Shown: piece after piece, positions 16,284 to 26,661 of the stretch
How the letters are laid out: each line of letters opens with the position of its first letter
How positions within the stretch are numbered: the first letter of the stretch is position 1
From: Streptomyces sp. NBC_00457
GTDB lineage: Bacteria; Actinomycetota; Actinomycetes; Streptomycetales; Streptomycetaceae
Reading direction: 5' to 3'
Assembly (NCBI RefSeq): GCF_036014015.1
Contig: NZ_CP107905.1
Coordinates: 7,564,001 to 7,628,000, forward strand
Length of the DNA: 64,000 nt
Notes under the pieces: model-generated
The model's database searches: none
What the model was told of the DNA's origin: nothing
What the model saw: the letters and a program-made list of their open reading frames with translations, nothing else
Translations under genes and position numbers: made by a program

Positions 16284-19211
16284 TTATGACCCCTGCGTCG
16301 CGACGTCGAAGACGTGCATCACCCCCCGATCGCTGCCCTCCGGCAGGAGAACCGCGTCCACGACCTTCCCGGGGGCGAGCGCAGCCGGACTCGTCGCGAA
16401 CACGCGGAACGTGCCGTCGGTGCTCGGTCCGGCCGTGTTGTTGCGGCCCGTCACGGTGACGAGCGCCGTGTTGCCTGCCGACGCGGGCGCGGCCCAGTCG
16501 CCGAGTTCGAGGGGGACCCGCTGAGTCGAGCCGTCCGTGTAGACCACCGTCGCCGTTCCCGCCGCAGGGCCGTTCGTCGCCAGGCCGAGGAAGGAGACGC
16601 TGTCGGCCCGTGCGTTCGGCAGGTCGATGCGCTGGCCGTGCGGGATCCAGTTGTCCGGCGTGCCCGGCGCGGTGTCGGGCCAGGTGAACGTGATCCCCGT
16701 ACCGGCGAGCGGGAGCCGGGCGCCGGGAGACGCACCGGCCGCCGCGAGGCTCTCGCGGGAGAGGGACCAGTCGCTGAGGTCGAGTGAGCCGAGGTCGCCC
16801 CGCCCGTCGGGGGTCGTACCGGCGTTGTTGCGCGCGTCGGTGCCGTCGGCGTAGGAGGGCGGCACGTCGCCGGCACCGGTGCCCCATGTCCCCGGAGTGG
16901 CCGCCATCGAGAAGTCGAGCGTGCCCCCGGAGCGCACGAACCCCGCATCGATCCAAGTCGCGCTCTGCGCCGCCCGGTTGACGCGCAGCCCGGTGGTGTA
17001 CCGCTTCCCGTCCTCGACGCCCTTGGCCCTGATCCTGATGTCCCGGCGGTCCACGCCCACGGGATCGATGGTGATCCTCTCGAACATCGGCGCGCTGACG
17101 ACGAGGTCACCGGTGCCGTAGATCGTCGGGGACACACCGAGGTGGGCGAAGACGTACCACGCGCTCAGCGAACCCTGGTCGTCGTTGCCCGGCAGGCCGG
17201 ACGGCGAGGTGTCGTACAGCTCCTCAACCGCTCGGTACAGCACGTCCGTTGTCTTCTCGGGTGCCCGCAGCCAGTTGTAGACCCAGGGGGTGCTGAACGC
17301 CGGCTGGTTGGAGAGGTAGTTCCCGGTCTGGGTGTACGCGCCCGCGTCCAGCTGCTCCATCAGGACGTCGAGCGCCGCCGTCGACGCCTCGATCCCGCCG
17401 CGCTTCTCGATGAGCGCCGCGAGATTGTGCGGGACGAGCCAGCCGTACTGGTAGCCGGTGGACTGGTTGAACTGGCCGCGCCCCGCGCCGTCCTCACGTA
17501 CCCGCAGGTCGAAGTTCCGGTCGAAGCCGGTGCGTTCGCGCGGGCGGATGTGCCGGGTCTGCGGATCGAAGACGTTCATCCAGTTCTGGGCACGCGCCAT
17601 GAAGACGTCGTACGACCGCTTGTCGCCGAGCCGCTGGGCCAGCTGGGCGATCGCGAAGTCGTCGATGGAGTACTCCAGGACCCGTGAGGTCGCGAAGTCA
17701 CCCTTGCGGTTCTCGATCATCCCGGTGGCGAGGTACTGGTAGCCGTCCGTGCGGGTCGTCCGCGTCGCCGGGAGCCGCTGCGTGGAGACCATGGACTTCA
17801 GCGCGGCCTCGCGGTCGTAGTCGGTCGCCCCCATGTCGTCGAGGGTCGACACGATCACCTGGAGGTTGTCCCCCTGCATACGGGCCGCTCCAGGCGCCCA
17901 GGAGCCCGTCTGCCGGGTGAGCTGCACGATCGACTGGTTGATGTCGCTCGCGACCTTCGGGAACGTGAGCCCGATGAGCTGCGCCTGGCTGCGGTACATG
18001 TCCCAGCCGGAGCCCGCGAAGTTCTTGTAGAAGTGACGGCCGCGCTCGACGGTGTGGACCTTGTTGTCGTAGCCGAGGTACTCGCCGTTCACGTCGTCGC
18101 GGATGTTCGGGTGCAGGAAGGCGTGGTAGAGGGCCGTGTAGAACGTCGTACGCCGCTCGTCGGTGCCGCCGTCGACGTCGATCGTGCCGAGCGCGTCCTT
18201 CCACAGGCGTGCCGCCCGGTCCCGGACCGTGCCGAAGCCCGCCCTGCCGACTTCCCGGTCACGGTTCTCGGCGGCGTTCTCGACGCTGACGTAGCTGAGG
18301 CCGGTCTTCGAGGTCACCTTGGCGCCGTCGGCGAAGGTGATCCAGGCGCCGGTGTCGTGCCGGTAGTCGACGCCCACGTCGTCCGTGCTCTTCAGGACGT
18401 GCGTCGCGCCGGCGGTCATCGCGCCGTCCTTCCAGACGCCGTACGACGCGAAGTCCCTGTCGTACGTGGTCGAGAAGTACGCCTTGTAGTAGTTGCCGTT
18501 GTCGCACACGTCGACGCCGTACGTCCATCCGCTCACGGTGCGGGTCTCGGGGTCGATCGTCACCTCGCTGCCGAAGGTGCGGTTGTTCGGCCCCGACACG
18601 TCGAGGAGGAGCGTCGAATCGCCGCTCCTGGGGAAGTCGAAGGTGCTCACGGACGTGCGCGCGCTCGCCGTGAGTCCGGCGGTGACGCCGTTGTCCAGGT
18701 CGACCGAGTAGTAGCCGGGTTCGGCGGTCTCGTTCGCGTGGTCGAAGCCGAGGTAGTAGTCCTTGATGTTCGTCGAGGGATCGACCGGCAGGACATCGTT
18801 GTCGAGGTTTCCGGCGAAGGGGATCACCGGGAACTCGTAGCCGCCGTAGCGGCCCGTGCAGCCGGAGCCCGAGTACCGCGTCATGCCGAATCCGCGGATG
18901 AGGTCGGCCGTGTATTCGTACCCGCCCTTCTCACCGACGAGCGCCGGGCCCGGCTTGTACGTGGTCGGGCTCGACTGCACCATCCCGAACGGCACCGCGG
19001 CGCCCGGGTAGGTGTTGCCGTACGCGTCGTTGCTCTTGTTCTGGGTCGTGTCCATCTCGGTGCCGATGAACTGGTCGACGGCCTCGAAGGGCGCGAGCTC
19101 CGAGGCCGCGGCGGTCGGGGCGGCGACGAGCGACGTCGACAGCAGTGCGGCCAGGGAGCAGGCCGCGCGCACGGGCAGGCGCCACGTGCGCGCGGATTTC
19201 CGGAAGGGCAT
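16284..19211 (-). CDS. Secreted GH92-family alpha-mannosidase
   Basis: A 975-residue exo-acting alpha-1,2-mannosidase-type enzyme, Ca-dependent in the family. A twin-Arg-free Sec signal (about 1-37, ending TAAASELAP) is followed by the GH92 N-terminal beta-domain (FIGTEMDT...GNTYPGAAVPFGMVQ). The (alpha/alpha)6 domain follows, with GSGWDMYRSQAQL and GNDDQGSLSAWYVFAHLG (about 668-685), the latter holding the conserved acidic catalytic region. A C-terminal sugar-binding-like beta-domain (about 800-975) ends the protein. It should release mannose from high-mannose glycans or mannoproteins outside the cell. It stands alone on the minus strand. Confidence 0.93.
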   Translation of the reverse strand: MPFRKSARTWRLPVRAACSLAALLSTSLVAAPTAAASELAPFEAVDQFIGTEMDTTQNKSNDAYGNTYPGAAVPFGMVQSSPTTYKPGPALVGEKGGYEYTADLIRGFGMTRYSGSGCTGRYGGYEFPVIPFAGNLDNDVLPVDPSTNIKDYYLGFDHANETAEPGYYSVDLDNGVTAGLTASARTSVSTFDFPRSGDSTLLLDVSGPNNRTFGSEVTIDPETRTVSGWTYGVDVCDNGNYYKAYFSTTYDRDFASYGVWKDGAMTAGATHVLKSTDDVGVDYRHDTGAWITFADGAKVTSKTGLSYVSVENAAENRDREVGRAGFGTVRDRAARLWKDALGTIDVDGGTDERRTTFYTALYHAFLHPNIRDDVNGEYLGYDNKVHTVERGRHFYKNFAGSGWDMYRSQAQLIGLTFPKVASDINQSIVQLTRQTGSWAPGAARMQGDNLQVIVSTLDDMGATDYDREAALKSMVSTQRLPATRTTRTDGYQYLATGMIENRKGDFATSRVLEYSIDDFAIAQLAQRLGDKRSYDVFMARAQNWMNVFDPQTRHIRPRERTGFDRNFDLRVREDGAGRGQFNQSTGYQYGWLVPHNLAALIEKRGGIEASTAALDVLMEQLDAGAYTQTGNYLSNQPAFSTPWVYNWLRAPEKTTDVLYRAVEELYDTSPSGLPGNDDQGSLSAWYVFAHLGVSPTIYGTGDLVVSAPMFERITIDPVGVDRRDIRIRAKGVEDGKRYTTGLRVNRAAQSATWIDAGFVRSGGTLDFSMAATPGTWGTGAGDVPPSYADGTDARNNAGTTPDGRGDLGSLDLSDWSLSRESLAAAGASPGARLPLAGTGITFTWPDTAPGTPDNWIPHGQRIDLPNARADSVSFLGLATNGPAAGTATVVYTDGSTQRVPLELGDWAAPASAGNTALVTVTGRNNTAGPSTDGTFRVFATSPAALAPGKVVDAVLLPEGSDRGVMHVFDVATQGS

Positions 19212-19311
19212 GCGCGTTCCCTTTCACGCGGGGATCGGAATCGCGCAAGTATCCGGCCCGAAGGCGTTGTTCGTCCGACGTCCGGTTGACCCGCAGGTCA
19301 ACGACCGGTGG

Positions 19312-20673
<1,362 letters not shown>

Positions 20674-20717
20674 CTACTTGTAGAACCCGTTACTACCTTC
20701 ACGGCGATTCCCCATTA

Positions 20718-20732
20718 CTGATGGACCGTCAG
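20718..20732. promoter_or_regulatory. Second inverted-repeat operator (CTGATG-N3-CGTCAG) before the CYP gene
   Basis: CTGATGGACCGTCAG ends 16 bp before the CYP ATG, overlapping the expected leader. The same 15-bp architecture is found at 32336, 51689 and, as CTGACA-N3-TGTCAG, at 61111. Confidence 0.6.
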
Positions 20733-20748
20733 ATGGCCGGAGCCGCCG

Positions 20749-21984
20749 ATGTCCTGTCCAGCGCTTCCCGACGGGTTCGACTTCACCGACCCCGATCTGC
20801 TGCAACACCGAGTCCCGCTGCCGGAGTTCGCCGAGCTGCGCCGTGCCGAACCGGTCCGCTGGATCCCCCAGGCGTCCAACCTGGCGGGTTTCCAGGACGA
20901 GGGGTACTGGGCCGTCACCCGGCACGCGGATGTCAAGTACGTCTCCACGCACCCCGAGCTCTACTCCTCCACCCTCAACACCGCGATCATCCGCTTCAAC
21001 GAGCACATCGAGCGGGACGCGATCGACGCCCAGCGCCTGATCCTGCTCAACATGGATCCGCCGGAGCACACCCGGGTCCGCCAGATCGTCCAGCGGGTCT
21101 TCACACCGCGCGCCATACGGGCGTTGGAGGACCGGCTGAGGGCGAGGGCGGGCTCCATCGTGGCGGAGGCCCGCGCCCACCCCGGCCCCTTCGACTTCGT
21201 CACCTCCGTCGCCTGCGAACTGCCCCTCCAGGCCATCGCCGAGCTGATCGGCATCCCGCAGGACGACCGGGCCAAGATCTTCGACTGGTCCAACAAGATG
21301 ATCTCGTACGACGATCCGGAGTACGCGATCACCGAGGAGGTCGGCCAGGAGTCGGCCACCGAGCTCATCGCCTACGCGATGAACATGGCCGCCGACCGCA
21401 AGCAGTGTCCCGCGAAGGACATCGTGACGACCCTGGTGTCGGCCGAGGACGAAGGCAACCTCAACTCGGACGAGTTCGGGTTCTTCGTGCTGATGCTGGC
21501 CGTGGCGGGCAACGAGACCACACGCAACGCCATCACCCACGGCATGCACGCCTTCCTCACGAACCCCGAGCAGTGGGAGCTGTACAAGGCGGAGCGTCCC
21601 GCGACGGCCGCCGAGGAGATCGTCCGCTGGGCGACCCCGGTCAACTCCTTCCAGCGCACGGCCACCCAGGACACGGAGCTGGGGGGCAAGCAGATCAAGA
21701 AGGGCGACCGCGTAGGCCTCTTCTACGCCGCCGCCAACCACGACCCCGAGGTGTTCGACAATCCCGACACCTTCGACATCACCCGCGACCCGAACCCGCA
21801 CCTCGGCTTCGGCGGGGGAGGCCCGCACTACTGCCTCGGCAAGTCCCTGGCCGTCCTGGAGATCGACCTGATCTTCAACGCGATCGCCGACGCGATGCCG
21901 GATCTACGGCTGGTGGGTGACCCGCGGCGGCTGCGCTCGGCGTGGATCAACGGCGTGAAGGAACTCCAGGTGAGCCTGGCCTGA
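20749..21984 (+). CDS. Cytochrome P450, CYP125-like (steroid C26/C27 monooxygenase)
   Basis: A 411-residue soluble P450. The I-helix oxygen-binding motif is AGNETTRN (about 250-257), the ExxR is EEIVR, and the heme loop FGGGGPHYCLG places the axial thiolate at Cys362. Stretches such as STHPELYSSTLNTAIIRFNEHIERD and LLNMDPPEHTRVRQIVQR match mycobacterial CYP125, which oxidises the terminal methyl of the cholesterol side chain. ATG 20749 has GGAG at 20739-20742. No reductase is adjacent; the ferredoxin at 33853 could be its donor. Two putative operators precede it and a double hairpin follows. Confidence 0.9.
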   Translation: MSCPALPDGFDFTDPDLLQHRVPLPEFAELRRAEPVRWIPQASNLAGFQDEGYWAVTRHADVKYVSTHPELYSSTLNTAIIRFNEHIERDAIDAQRLILLNMDPPEHTRVRQIVQRVFTPRAIRALEDRLRARAGSIVAEARAHPGPFDFVTSVACELPLQAIAELIGIPQDDRAKIFDWSNKMISYDDPEYAITEEVGQESATELIAYAMNMAADRKQCPAKDIVTTLVSAEDEGNLNSDEFGFFVLMLAVAGNETTRNAITHGMHAFLTNPEQWELYKAERPATAAEEIVRWATPVNSFQRTATQDTELGGKQIKKGDRVGLFYAAANHDPEVFDNPDTFDITRDPNPHLGFGGGGPHYCLGKSLAVLEIDLIFNAIADAMPDLRLVGDPRRLRSAWINGVKELQVSLA

Positions 21985-21989
21985 CGCTC

Positions 21990-22071
21990 GGGCCGGCGGC
22001 TGCTCCCGGCGCGCCGCCGGCCCGTCCCGAGGGAGGCAGGAGCATCCCCCTACGCCCCGTTCCTGCCTCCC
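21990..22071 (+). terminator. Tandem hairpin terminators after the CYP gene
   Basis: Two perfect 11-bp stems in series: GGGCCGGCGGC (21990-22000) with GCCGCCGGCCC (22013-22023), and GGGAGGCAGGA (22031-22041) with TCCTGCCTCCC (22061-22071). There is no T-run, as usual in Streptomyces. Confidence 0.75.
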
Positions 22072-22175
22072 CCGCGACAGCGACATCTCACAGGACGTAG
22101 CGAGGGCATGACTCGCGGAGATTTGGCAACTCGGTGACCCACCCTTTGCCAGCCCGTGACCGAAAGCGCCGGAAC

Positions 22176-23294
22176 ATGACCGCAACCTCAACCACTGCTG
22201 CGCCCACAGCGGAGCCCCTCGCCTCCCCGGTCAATTCCCACAATGAGTGGGACCCGCTGGAGGAGGTCGTCGTCGGACGTGTCGACGGCGCCACCATCCC
22301 CTCCGGCCACCCGGTCGTGACCTGCAACATCCCGGGGTGGGCGGCACGGATGCAGGGGATCGCCGCCGGCCTGCGGTATCCGCGAAGGTTGATCGAGCCG
22401 GCCCAGCAGGAACTCGATCAGTTCGTCGAGCTGCTGCGCTCCCTCGGCATCACGGTCACCCGCCCCGACCCGGTCGACCAGCGGCGGCGCTTCGGCACCC
22501 CCGACTGGTCGTCGTACGGCTTCTGCACCAGCTGCCCGCGCGACAGCATGCTCGTGATCGGCGACGAGATCATCGAGACGCCAATGGCCTGGCCGTGCCG
22601 GTATTTCGAGACCCACCCCTACCGCACGCTCCTGAAGGACTACTTCCGGCGCGGCGCGCGCTGGACGGCGGCCCCGAAGCCGCAGCTCACCGACGACCTC
22701 TTCGACCCGGACTTCCGCGTCCCGAGGCCCGGCGAGCCGATGCGCTACATCCTCACCGAGTTTGAACCGGTCTTCGACGCGGCCGACTTCGTACGCGCGG
22801 GACGGGACATCTTCGTCACCCGGAGCAACGTCACCAACCGCATGGGCATCGAGTGGCTGCGCCGCCATCTCGGCCCCGGCTACCGCATCCACGAGATCGA
22901 GAGCCGCTGCCGCACGCCGATGCACATCGACACGACCTTCCTCCCGCTGGCGCCGGGAAAGGTCCTGGTCAACCCCGAGTACATCGACGTGGACCACCTC
23001 CCCGACGTCCTGAAGTCCTGGGACGTCCTCATCGCCCCCGAGCCGGACCCGATCGACGAGCGCCTGCTCAAGGTCACCTCGATGTGCGGCAAGTGGCTCA
23101 GCATGAACGTCCTCGTGCTCGACGGCACCCGCGTGATCGCGGAACGCCACCACACCAGGATGCTGCGCGCCCTCGAATCCTGGGGCTTCGAGCCGGTCCC
23201 GTCCGACCTGATGCACTACGCCCCGTTCGGCGGCTCGTTCCACTGCGCCACCCTCGACATCCGCCGCCGCGGCACGCTGGAGTCCTACGAGTGA
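22176..23294 (+). CDS. Glycine amidinotransferase-like enzyme (AGAT/StrB family)
   Basis: A 372-residue amidinotransferase expected to move the amidino group of arginine to an amine, as in guanidinoacetate or streptidine formation. Catalytic residues are visible: Cys357 in GGSFHCATLDIRR, His250 and Asp252 in PMHIDTTFLPL, and the N-terminal NEWDPLEEVVVGR. CNIPGWAARM and SSYGFCTSCPRD are typical of the family. ATG 22176 is preferred; GTG 22134 is in frame. No aminoglycoside or arginine-consuming pathway gene is nearby, so the acceptor is unknown. A strong bidirectional terminator follows. Confidence 0.9.
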   Translation: MTATSTTAAPTAEPLASPVNSHNEWDPLEEVVVGRVDGATIPSGHPVVTCNIPGWAARMQGIAAGLRYPRRLIEPAQQELDQFVELLRSLGITVTRPDPVDQRRRFGTPDWSSYGFCTSCPRDSMLVIGDEIIETPMAWPCRYFETHPYRTLLKDYFRRGARWTAAPKPQLTDDLFDPDFRVPRPGEPMRYILTEFEPVFDAADFVRAGRDIFVTRSNVTNRMGIEWLRRHLGPGYRIHEIESRCRTPMHIDTTFLPLAPGKVLVNPEYIDVDHLPDVLKSWDVLIAPEPDPIDERLLKVTSMCGKWLSMNVLVLDGTRVIAERHHTRMLRALESWGFEPVPSDLMHYAPFGGSFHCATLDIRRRGTLESYE

Positions 23295-23308
23295 GGAAAA
23301 GCGGGTAC

Positions 23309-23353
23309 GGCGAAGGCGGCGGCCCCGGGGATCGGGGGGCCGCCGCCTTCGCC
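23309..23353. terminator. Bidirectional hairpin between convergent genes
   Basis: An 18-bp perfect stem (23309-23326 with 23336-23353; left arm begins GGCGAAGGCGGC) with a nine-base loop, placed between the ends of the amidinotransferase and transglycosylase-like genes. It can terminate both. Confidence 0.85.
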
Positions 23354-23370
23354 TGCTGTGGGGGCCGGGA

Positions 23371-23790
23371 TCAGTACCAGCCGTTGGCCTGCCAGAAGTT
23401 CCAGGCGCCGACCGGGCTGCCGTAGCGGTCGTTCATGTAGTCGAGGCCCCACTCGATCTGGGTCTTGGCGTTGGTCTTCCAATCGGAGCCGGCCGAGGCC
23501 ATCTTCGAGCCCGGCAGGGCCTGGACCAGGCCGTAGGCGCCGGAGGAGGCGTTCATCGCGTCGACGTCCCAGCCGCTCTCGTGCTCGACGATCTTGCTGA
23601 AGGCGTTGTACTGAGCGGTGCTCGGGATCATCTGCTTCGCGATCGCCTTCGCCTGGGCGGCGGAGGAAGCGGGCGCCGCGTGCGCCGGGGCCGCGGTCAG
23701 GACCAGGCCGGTGGCGGCAGCGGCCACGGCGGCGGTCGTGAGGGCCTTCTTCGGGGACGCGATGCGGCGAGCGATGCGGGAGACAGACAC
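23371..23790 (-). CDS. Secreted transglycosylase-SLT-like cell-wall hydrolase
   Basis: A 139-residue secreted protein. The signal peptide (about 1-40) has a basic start (SVSRIARRIASPKK) and ends AHAAPA. The catalytic domain reads KIVEHESGWDVDAMN, giving the catalytic Glu in HESGW as in SLT/lysozyme-like folds, then SGAYGLVQALPGSKM and a C-terminal AWNFWQANGWY. It should cleave glycan strands of peptidoglycan. The start is GTG 23790 with AAAGG upstream. I looked for a c-di-AMP riboswitch in its leader, as found for other Streptomyces wall hydrolases, and did not see one. Confidence 0.88.
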   Translation of the reverse strand: MSVSRIARRIASPKKALTTAAVAAAATGLVLTAAPAHAAPASSAAQAKAIAKQMIPSTAQYNAFSKIVEHESGWDVDAMNASSGAYGLVQALPGSKMASAGSDWKTNAKTQIEWGLDYMNDRYGSPVGAWNFWQANGWY

Positions 23791-24127
23791 GGAGAACCTT
23801 TTTCTTCGGGGACAGTGCGCCGCGGACATGCCGGTGCCGCACGGAGGCGGGGGGAGCATGCGTCGGCGCCGCGGCCCTGAGGGGCACGTCGGCGCCGTGC
23901 GACGTCATCCAGAAGAACAGGCCGGGAGGGGGTCCGCAATGACCCCTTTTACTAGTTGTGGTCGCATCTGGGGTGATCGTGGTCCGTGTGACGTGGCTCT
24001 CTATGTGCAGGTCAGAGGGTGGAATGGCGTGGGCATGGCATCCGATTTGTCCGACTAAGCGGGATCGTAGGTGATCTGAGTCATGTGGGGTGGTTCACCG
24101 CCTCGCTGACAGACGGTCCACGCCTTC
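23791..24127. other. Leader/promoter region of the wall hydrolase, no gene seen
   Basis: 337 bp between the hydrolase start and the stop of the ECF substrate-binding gene. It has an AT-richer patch around 23938-23960 (CCCCTTTTACTAGTTGTGG) that may hold a promoter reading leftward. No conserved RNA element was recognised. Confidence 0.45.
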
Positions 24128-24985
24128 TCACCCTGGGGGTACCTCCCAGGCCCTTAAGGCACTGGGGGAGGGAGCGTCGAATGTGACCGGCGCCTCGAAA
24201 GCCGCCCGCCGCGTGGCCCGGCGCAGCGCCCTGAGGATCACCGGGCCGAGCGTGACGGTGAGAACGACCGTGACGAGCGCACGGCCCAGGTCCCAGCCGA
24301 GCGACGTGGCCACGCAGTACGCGATGAAGCGGGCCAGGTTCGCGGGGACGGCCGCGTCCGGGTCGAAGGCGATGTTCGAGGCGAGCGCACCCATGAAGGG
24401 CCAGCCCGCCAGGTTCATCACCGTGCCGTAGGCGAAGGCCGCCAGGAATCCGTACGCGGCGAGGAGGACGATTTCGCTACGGCCCCGCAGACGCCCGGCG
24501 CCCGGCAGCAGCCCCGCGCCCATCGTGAACCAGCCCATCGCCAGCATCTGGAACGGCATCCACGGGCCCACCCCACCCGTGAGCAGCGCCGACGCGAACA
24601 TGGTCACCGAGCCGAGGACGAAGCCGAAGCCGGGGCCGAGGACGCGGCCGCTCAGCACCATGAGGAAGAACATCGGCTCGAGGCCCGCCGTCCCGGCGCC
24701 GAGGGGCCGGAGAGCCGCCCCGGTCGCGGCGAGCACACCGAGCATCGCCACCGCCTTCGGGCCGAGCCCCGACTCGGAGATCGTCGCCGCCACGACCGCG
24801 ACGAGGAGCACCAGCAGGCCCGCGAACAGCCAGGGGGCGTCCTGGGCGTGGGCACTGACCTGGGAAGTGGGCGGCGCGAGGAAGGGCCAGCCGAACGCGA
24901 TCACTCCCACCGCGCTGACGAGGGCGAGGGCGGTGAGGGAGCGGGGGCCGAGGGGGACCACTCGTGCACTCATGCCAGGACTCAT
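24128..24985 (-). CDS. ECF transporter substrate-binding (S) component
   Basis: A 285-residue membrane protein with about six to seven helices, the S component of an energy-coupling-factor importer. Typical features are the hydrophobic helices with FFLMVLSGRVLGPGFGFVLGSVTMFASALLTGGVGPWMPFQMLAMGW. ATG 24985 overlaps the ATPase stop by four bases (ATGA); ATG 24973 is possible. Because the operon is under a cobalamin riboswitch, the substrate is probably cobalamin or a precursor. The C-terminal tail SPSALRAWEVPPG is encoded by a dispersed CTCCCCCA...GGGAGGTACCCCCA element rather than by family-conserved sequence. Confidence 0.85.
   Translation of the reverse strand: MSPGMSARVVPLGPRSLTALALVSAVGVIAFGWPFLAPPTSQVSAHAQDAPWLFAGLLVLLVAVVAATISESGLGPKAVAMLGVLAATGAALRPLGAGTAGLEPMFFLMVLSGRVLGPGFGFVLGSVTMFASALLTGGVGPWMPFQMLAMGWFTMGAGLLPGAGRLRGRSEIVLLAAYGFLAAFAYGTVMNLAGWPFMGALASNIAFDPDAAVPANLARFIAYCVATSLGWDLGRALVTVVLTVTLGPVILRALRRATRRAAFEAPVTFDAPSPSALRAWEVPPG
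24133..24170. repeat. Dispersed element framed by CTCCCCCA / GGGAGGTACCCCCA
   Basis: On the minus strand this reads CTCCCCCAGTGCCTTAAGG followed by GCCTGGGAGGTACCCCCAG. The same end sequences frame a longer element at about 42960-43060. It supplies the last residues of the S component. Confidence 0.65.
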
Positions 24986-26661
24986 GCCAGGGCCTCCCTC
25001 ACCTGCGTGACCGTGAGCCACCGCTGCGGGGCCAGGATCTTCGTGACCTGCGGGGCGAAGGAGGGGGACGACACGACGACGTCGGCTGTCGGACCGTCGG
25101 CGATCACCTCGCCCTCTGCCAGGAGGACCACCCGGTGCGCGAGTTCGGCGGCGAGTTCCACGTCGTGGGTGGCGAGGATGATCGCGTGGCCCTTCGCGGC
25201 CAGGTCGCGCAGGAGCGTGACCAGGCGGGCCTTCGCCGCGTAGTCGAGGCCGCGGGTCGGCTCGTCGAGGAGCAGGAGGTGCGGGCGGGCGGTGAGGACG
25301 ACCGCCAGCGCGAGCGTGAGGCGCTGGCCCTCGGACAGGTCGCGCGGGTGCGTGTCGTCCGGGATGCCGGGGAGGAGTTCGGAGACGAGGGTGCGGCAGG
25401 TTCCCGGCTCTGCGCTTGCGTCGGCGTCTGCGGCTGTGCACTCGCCGGCGACTGTGTCGGCGTAGAGGAGGTCTCGGGGTTCCTGGGGGACCAGGCCGAC
25501 GTCTCCGCCGGTGGTGACGGTTCCCTCCGTGGGTTTTACGAGGCCGACCAGGGTGTTGAGGAGGGTGGATTTTCCGGCGCCGTTGCGGCCCATGAGGGCG
25601 ATGGTTTCGCCGGGGGTGACGGTGAGGGTGATGTGGTGGAGGGCGTGGGTGTGGTCGCGGGTTACGGAGAGGGCGCGGACGTCGGCTGCGTGAGGGGATT
25701 GGGGGGTGGGGGTGCGTTTGCGGTGGAACCAGCGGTGGGGGGTGGGGGCGCCCACGGGGGTGGGGGGTGTGGGTTGTTGGCGGGTGCGGGTTGTGTGTGG
25801 CTGGTCGCGCAGTTCCCCGCGCCCCTTTGGGGCGATGCTGTCCCGTTCTTCAAGTTGTTGCCGTAGGTCCGCCGCCCGTCGGCGTGCGTCTCGGACCGTC
25901 AGGGGGAGTGGGGACCAACCTGCCAGTCGGCCCAGGCTTACCACCGGCGGGTACACCGGCGACACGGCCATCACCTCTGCCGGGGTGCCCAGGATCGGGG
26001 TCGTGCCCGGGGAGGGGAAGAGGGCGATCTGGTCGGCGTACTGGACGACGCGCTCCAGGCGGTGTTCGGCCATGAGGACTGTGGTGCCTAGGTCGTGGAC
26101 CAGGCGTTGCAGGACTGCGAGGACCTCTTCGGCGGCTGCTGGGTCGAGGGCGGAGGTCGGTTCGTCGAGGACGAGGACCTTGGGGTGGGGGGTGAGGACC
26201 GAGCCGATGGCTACGCGTTGTTGCTGGCCGCCGGAGAGGGTGGAGATCGGGCGGTTGCGAAGGTCGGCCAGGCCCAGGAGGTCCAGGGTTTCTTCGACTC
26301 GGCGGCGCATCACGTCCGGGGGCAGGCCCAACGACTCCATGCCGTAGGCGAGTTCGTCCTCGACGATGTCCGTCACGAAGTGGGAGAGGGGATCCTGGCC
26401 CACCGTGCCGACCACGTCGGCGAGTTCGCGTGGCTTGTGGGTGCGGGTGTCGCGGCCGGCCACCGTGACCCTGCCGTGGAGGGTGCCGCCGGTGAAGTGC
26501 GGGACGAGGCCGCTGACCGTGCCGAGGACGGTCGACTTGCCGACGCCTGACGGGCCGACGAGCAGGACCAGTTCCCCCTCGGGGACCTCGAAGTCGACGC
26601 CGGTGATGGTGGGTTCGGCCGCTCCGTCGTACGTCACGGAGACATCGTCGAAGCGGATCAT
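24982..26661 (-). CDS. ECF transporter ATPase, two fused ABC domains (EcfA1-EcfA2)
   Basis: A 559-residue double ATPase that powers the importer. Domain 1 has Walker A GPSGVGKST (about 34-42), signature LSGGQQQR and Walker B VLVLDEPTSALD. Domain 2 has Walker A GRNGAGKST, signature-equivalent LSEGQRLTL and Walker B LLLLDEPTRGLD. The linker is about 60 residues of basic, Pro-rich sequence, of which APKGRGELRDQP is the translation of dispersed repeat copy B (25801-25826, antisense). ATG 26661 overlaps the EcfT stop (ATGA) with AAGGA upstream. The LSEGQ variant in domain 2 is a mild departure. Confidence 0.93.
   Translation of the reverse strand: MIRFDDVSVTYDGAAEPTITGVDFEVPEGELVLLVGPSGVGKSTVLGTVSGLVPHFTGGTLHGRVTVAGRDTRTHKPRELADVVGTVGQDPLSHFVTDIVEDELAYGMESLGLPPDVMRRRVEETLDLLGLADLRNRPISTLSGGQQQRVAIGSVLTPHPKVLVLDEPTSALDPAAAEEVLAVLQRLVHDLGTTVLMAEHRLERVVQYADQIALFPSPGTTPILGTPAEVMAVSPVYPPVVSLGRLAGWSPLPLTVRDARRRAADLRQQLEERDSIAPKGRGELRDQPHTTRTRQQPTPPTPVGAPTPHRWFHRKRTPTPQSPHAADVRALSVTRDHTHALHHITLTVTPGETIALMGRNGAGKSTLLNTLVGLVKPTEGTVTTGGDVGLVPQEPRDLLYADTVAGECTAADADASAEPGTCRTLVSELLPGIPDDTHPRDLSEGQRLTLALAVVLTARPHLLLLDEPTRGLDYAAKARLVTLLRDLAAKGHAIILATHDVELAAELAHRVVLLAEGEVIADGPTADVVVSSPSFAPQVTKILAPQRWLTVTQVREALA
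25801..25834. repeat. Dispersed repeat, copy B, inside the ATPase coding sequence
   Basis: Identical 26-bp core to copies A, C and D (CTGGTCGCGCAGTTCCCC...GCGCCCCT) lying within the linker of the ECF ATPase gene. It is read antisense and in frame as KGRGELRDQ. Confidence 0.95.

Noticed and set aside
23791..23960. Possible c-di-AMP (ydaO) riboswitch upstream of the wall hydrolase
   Set aside because: Expected by analogy with other Streptomyces wall hydrolases, but I could not find the conserved core in this leader.
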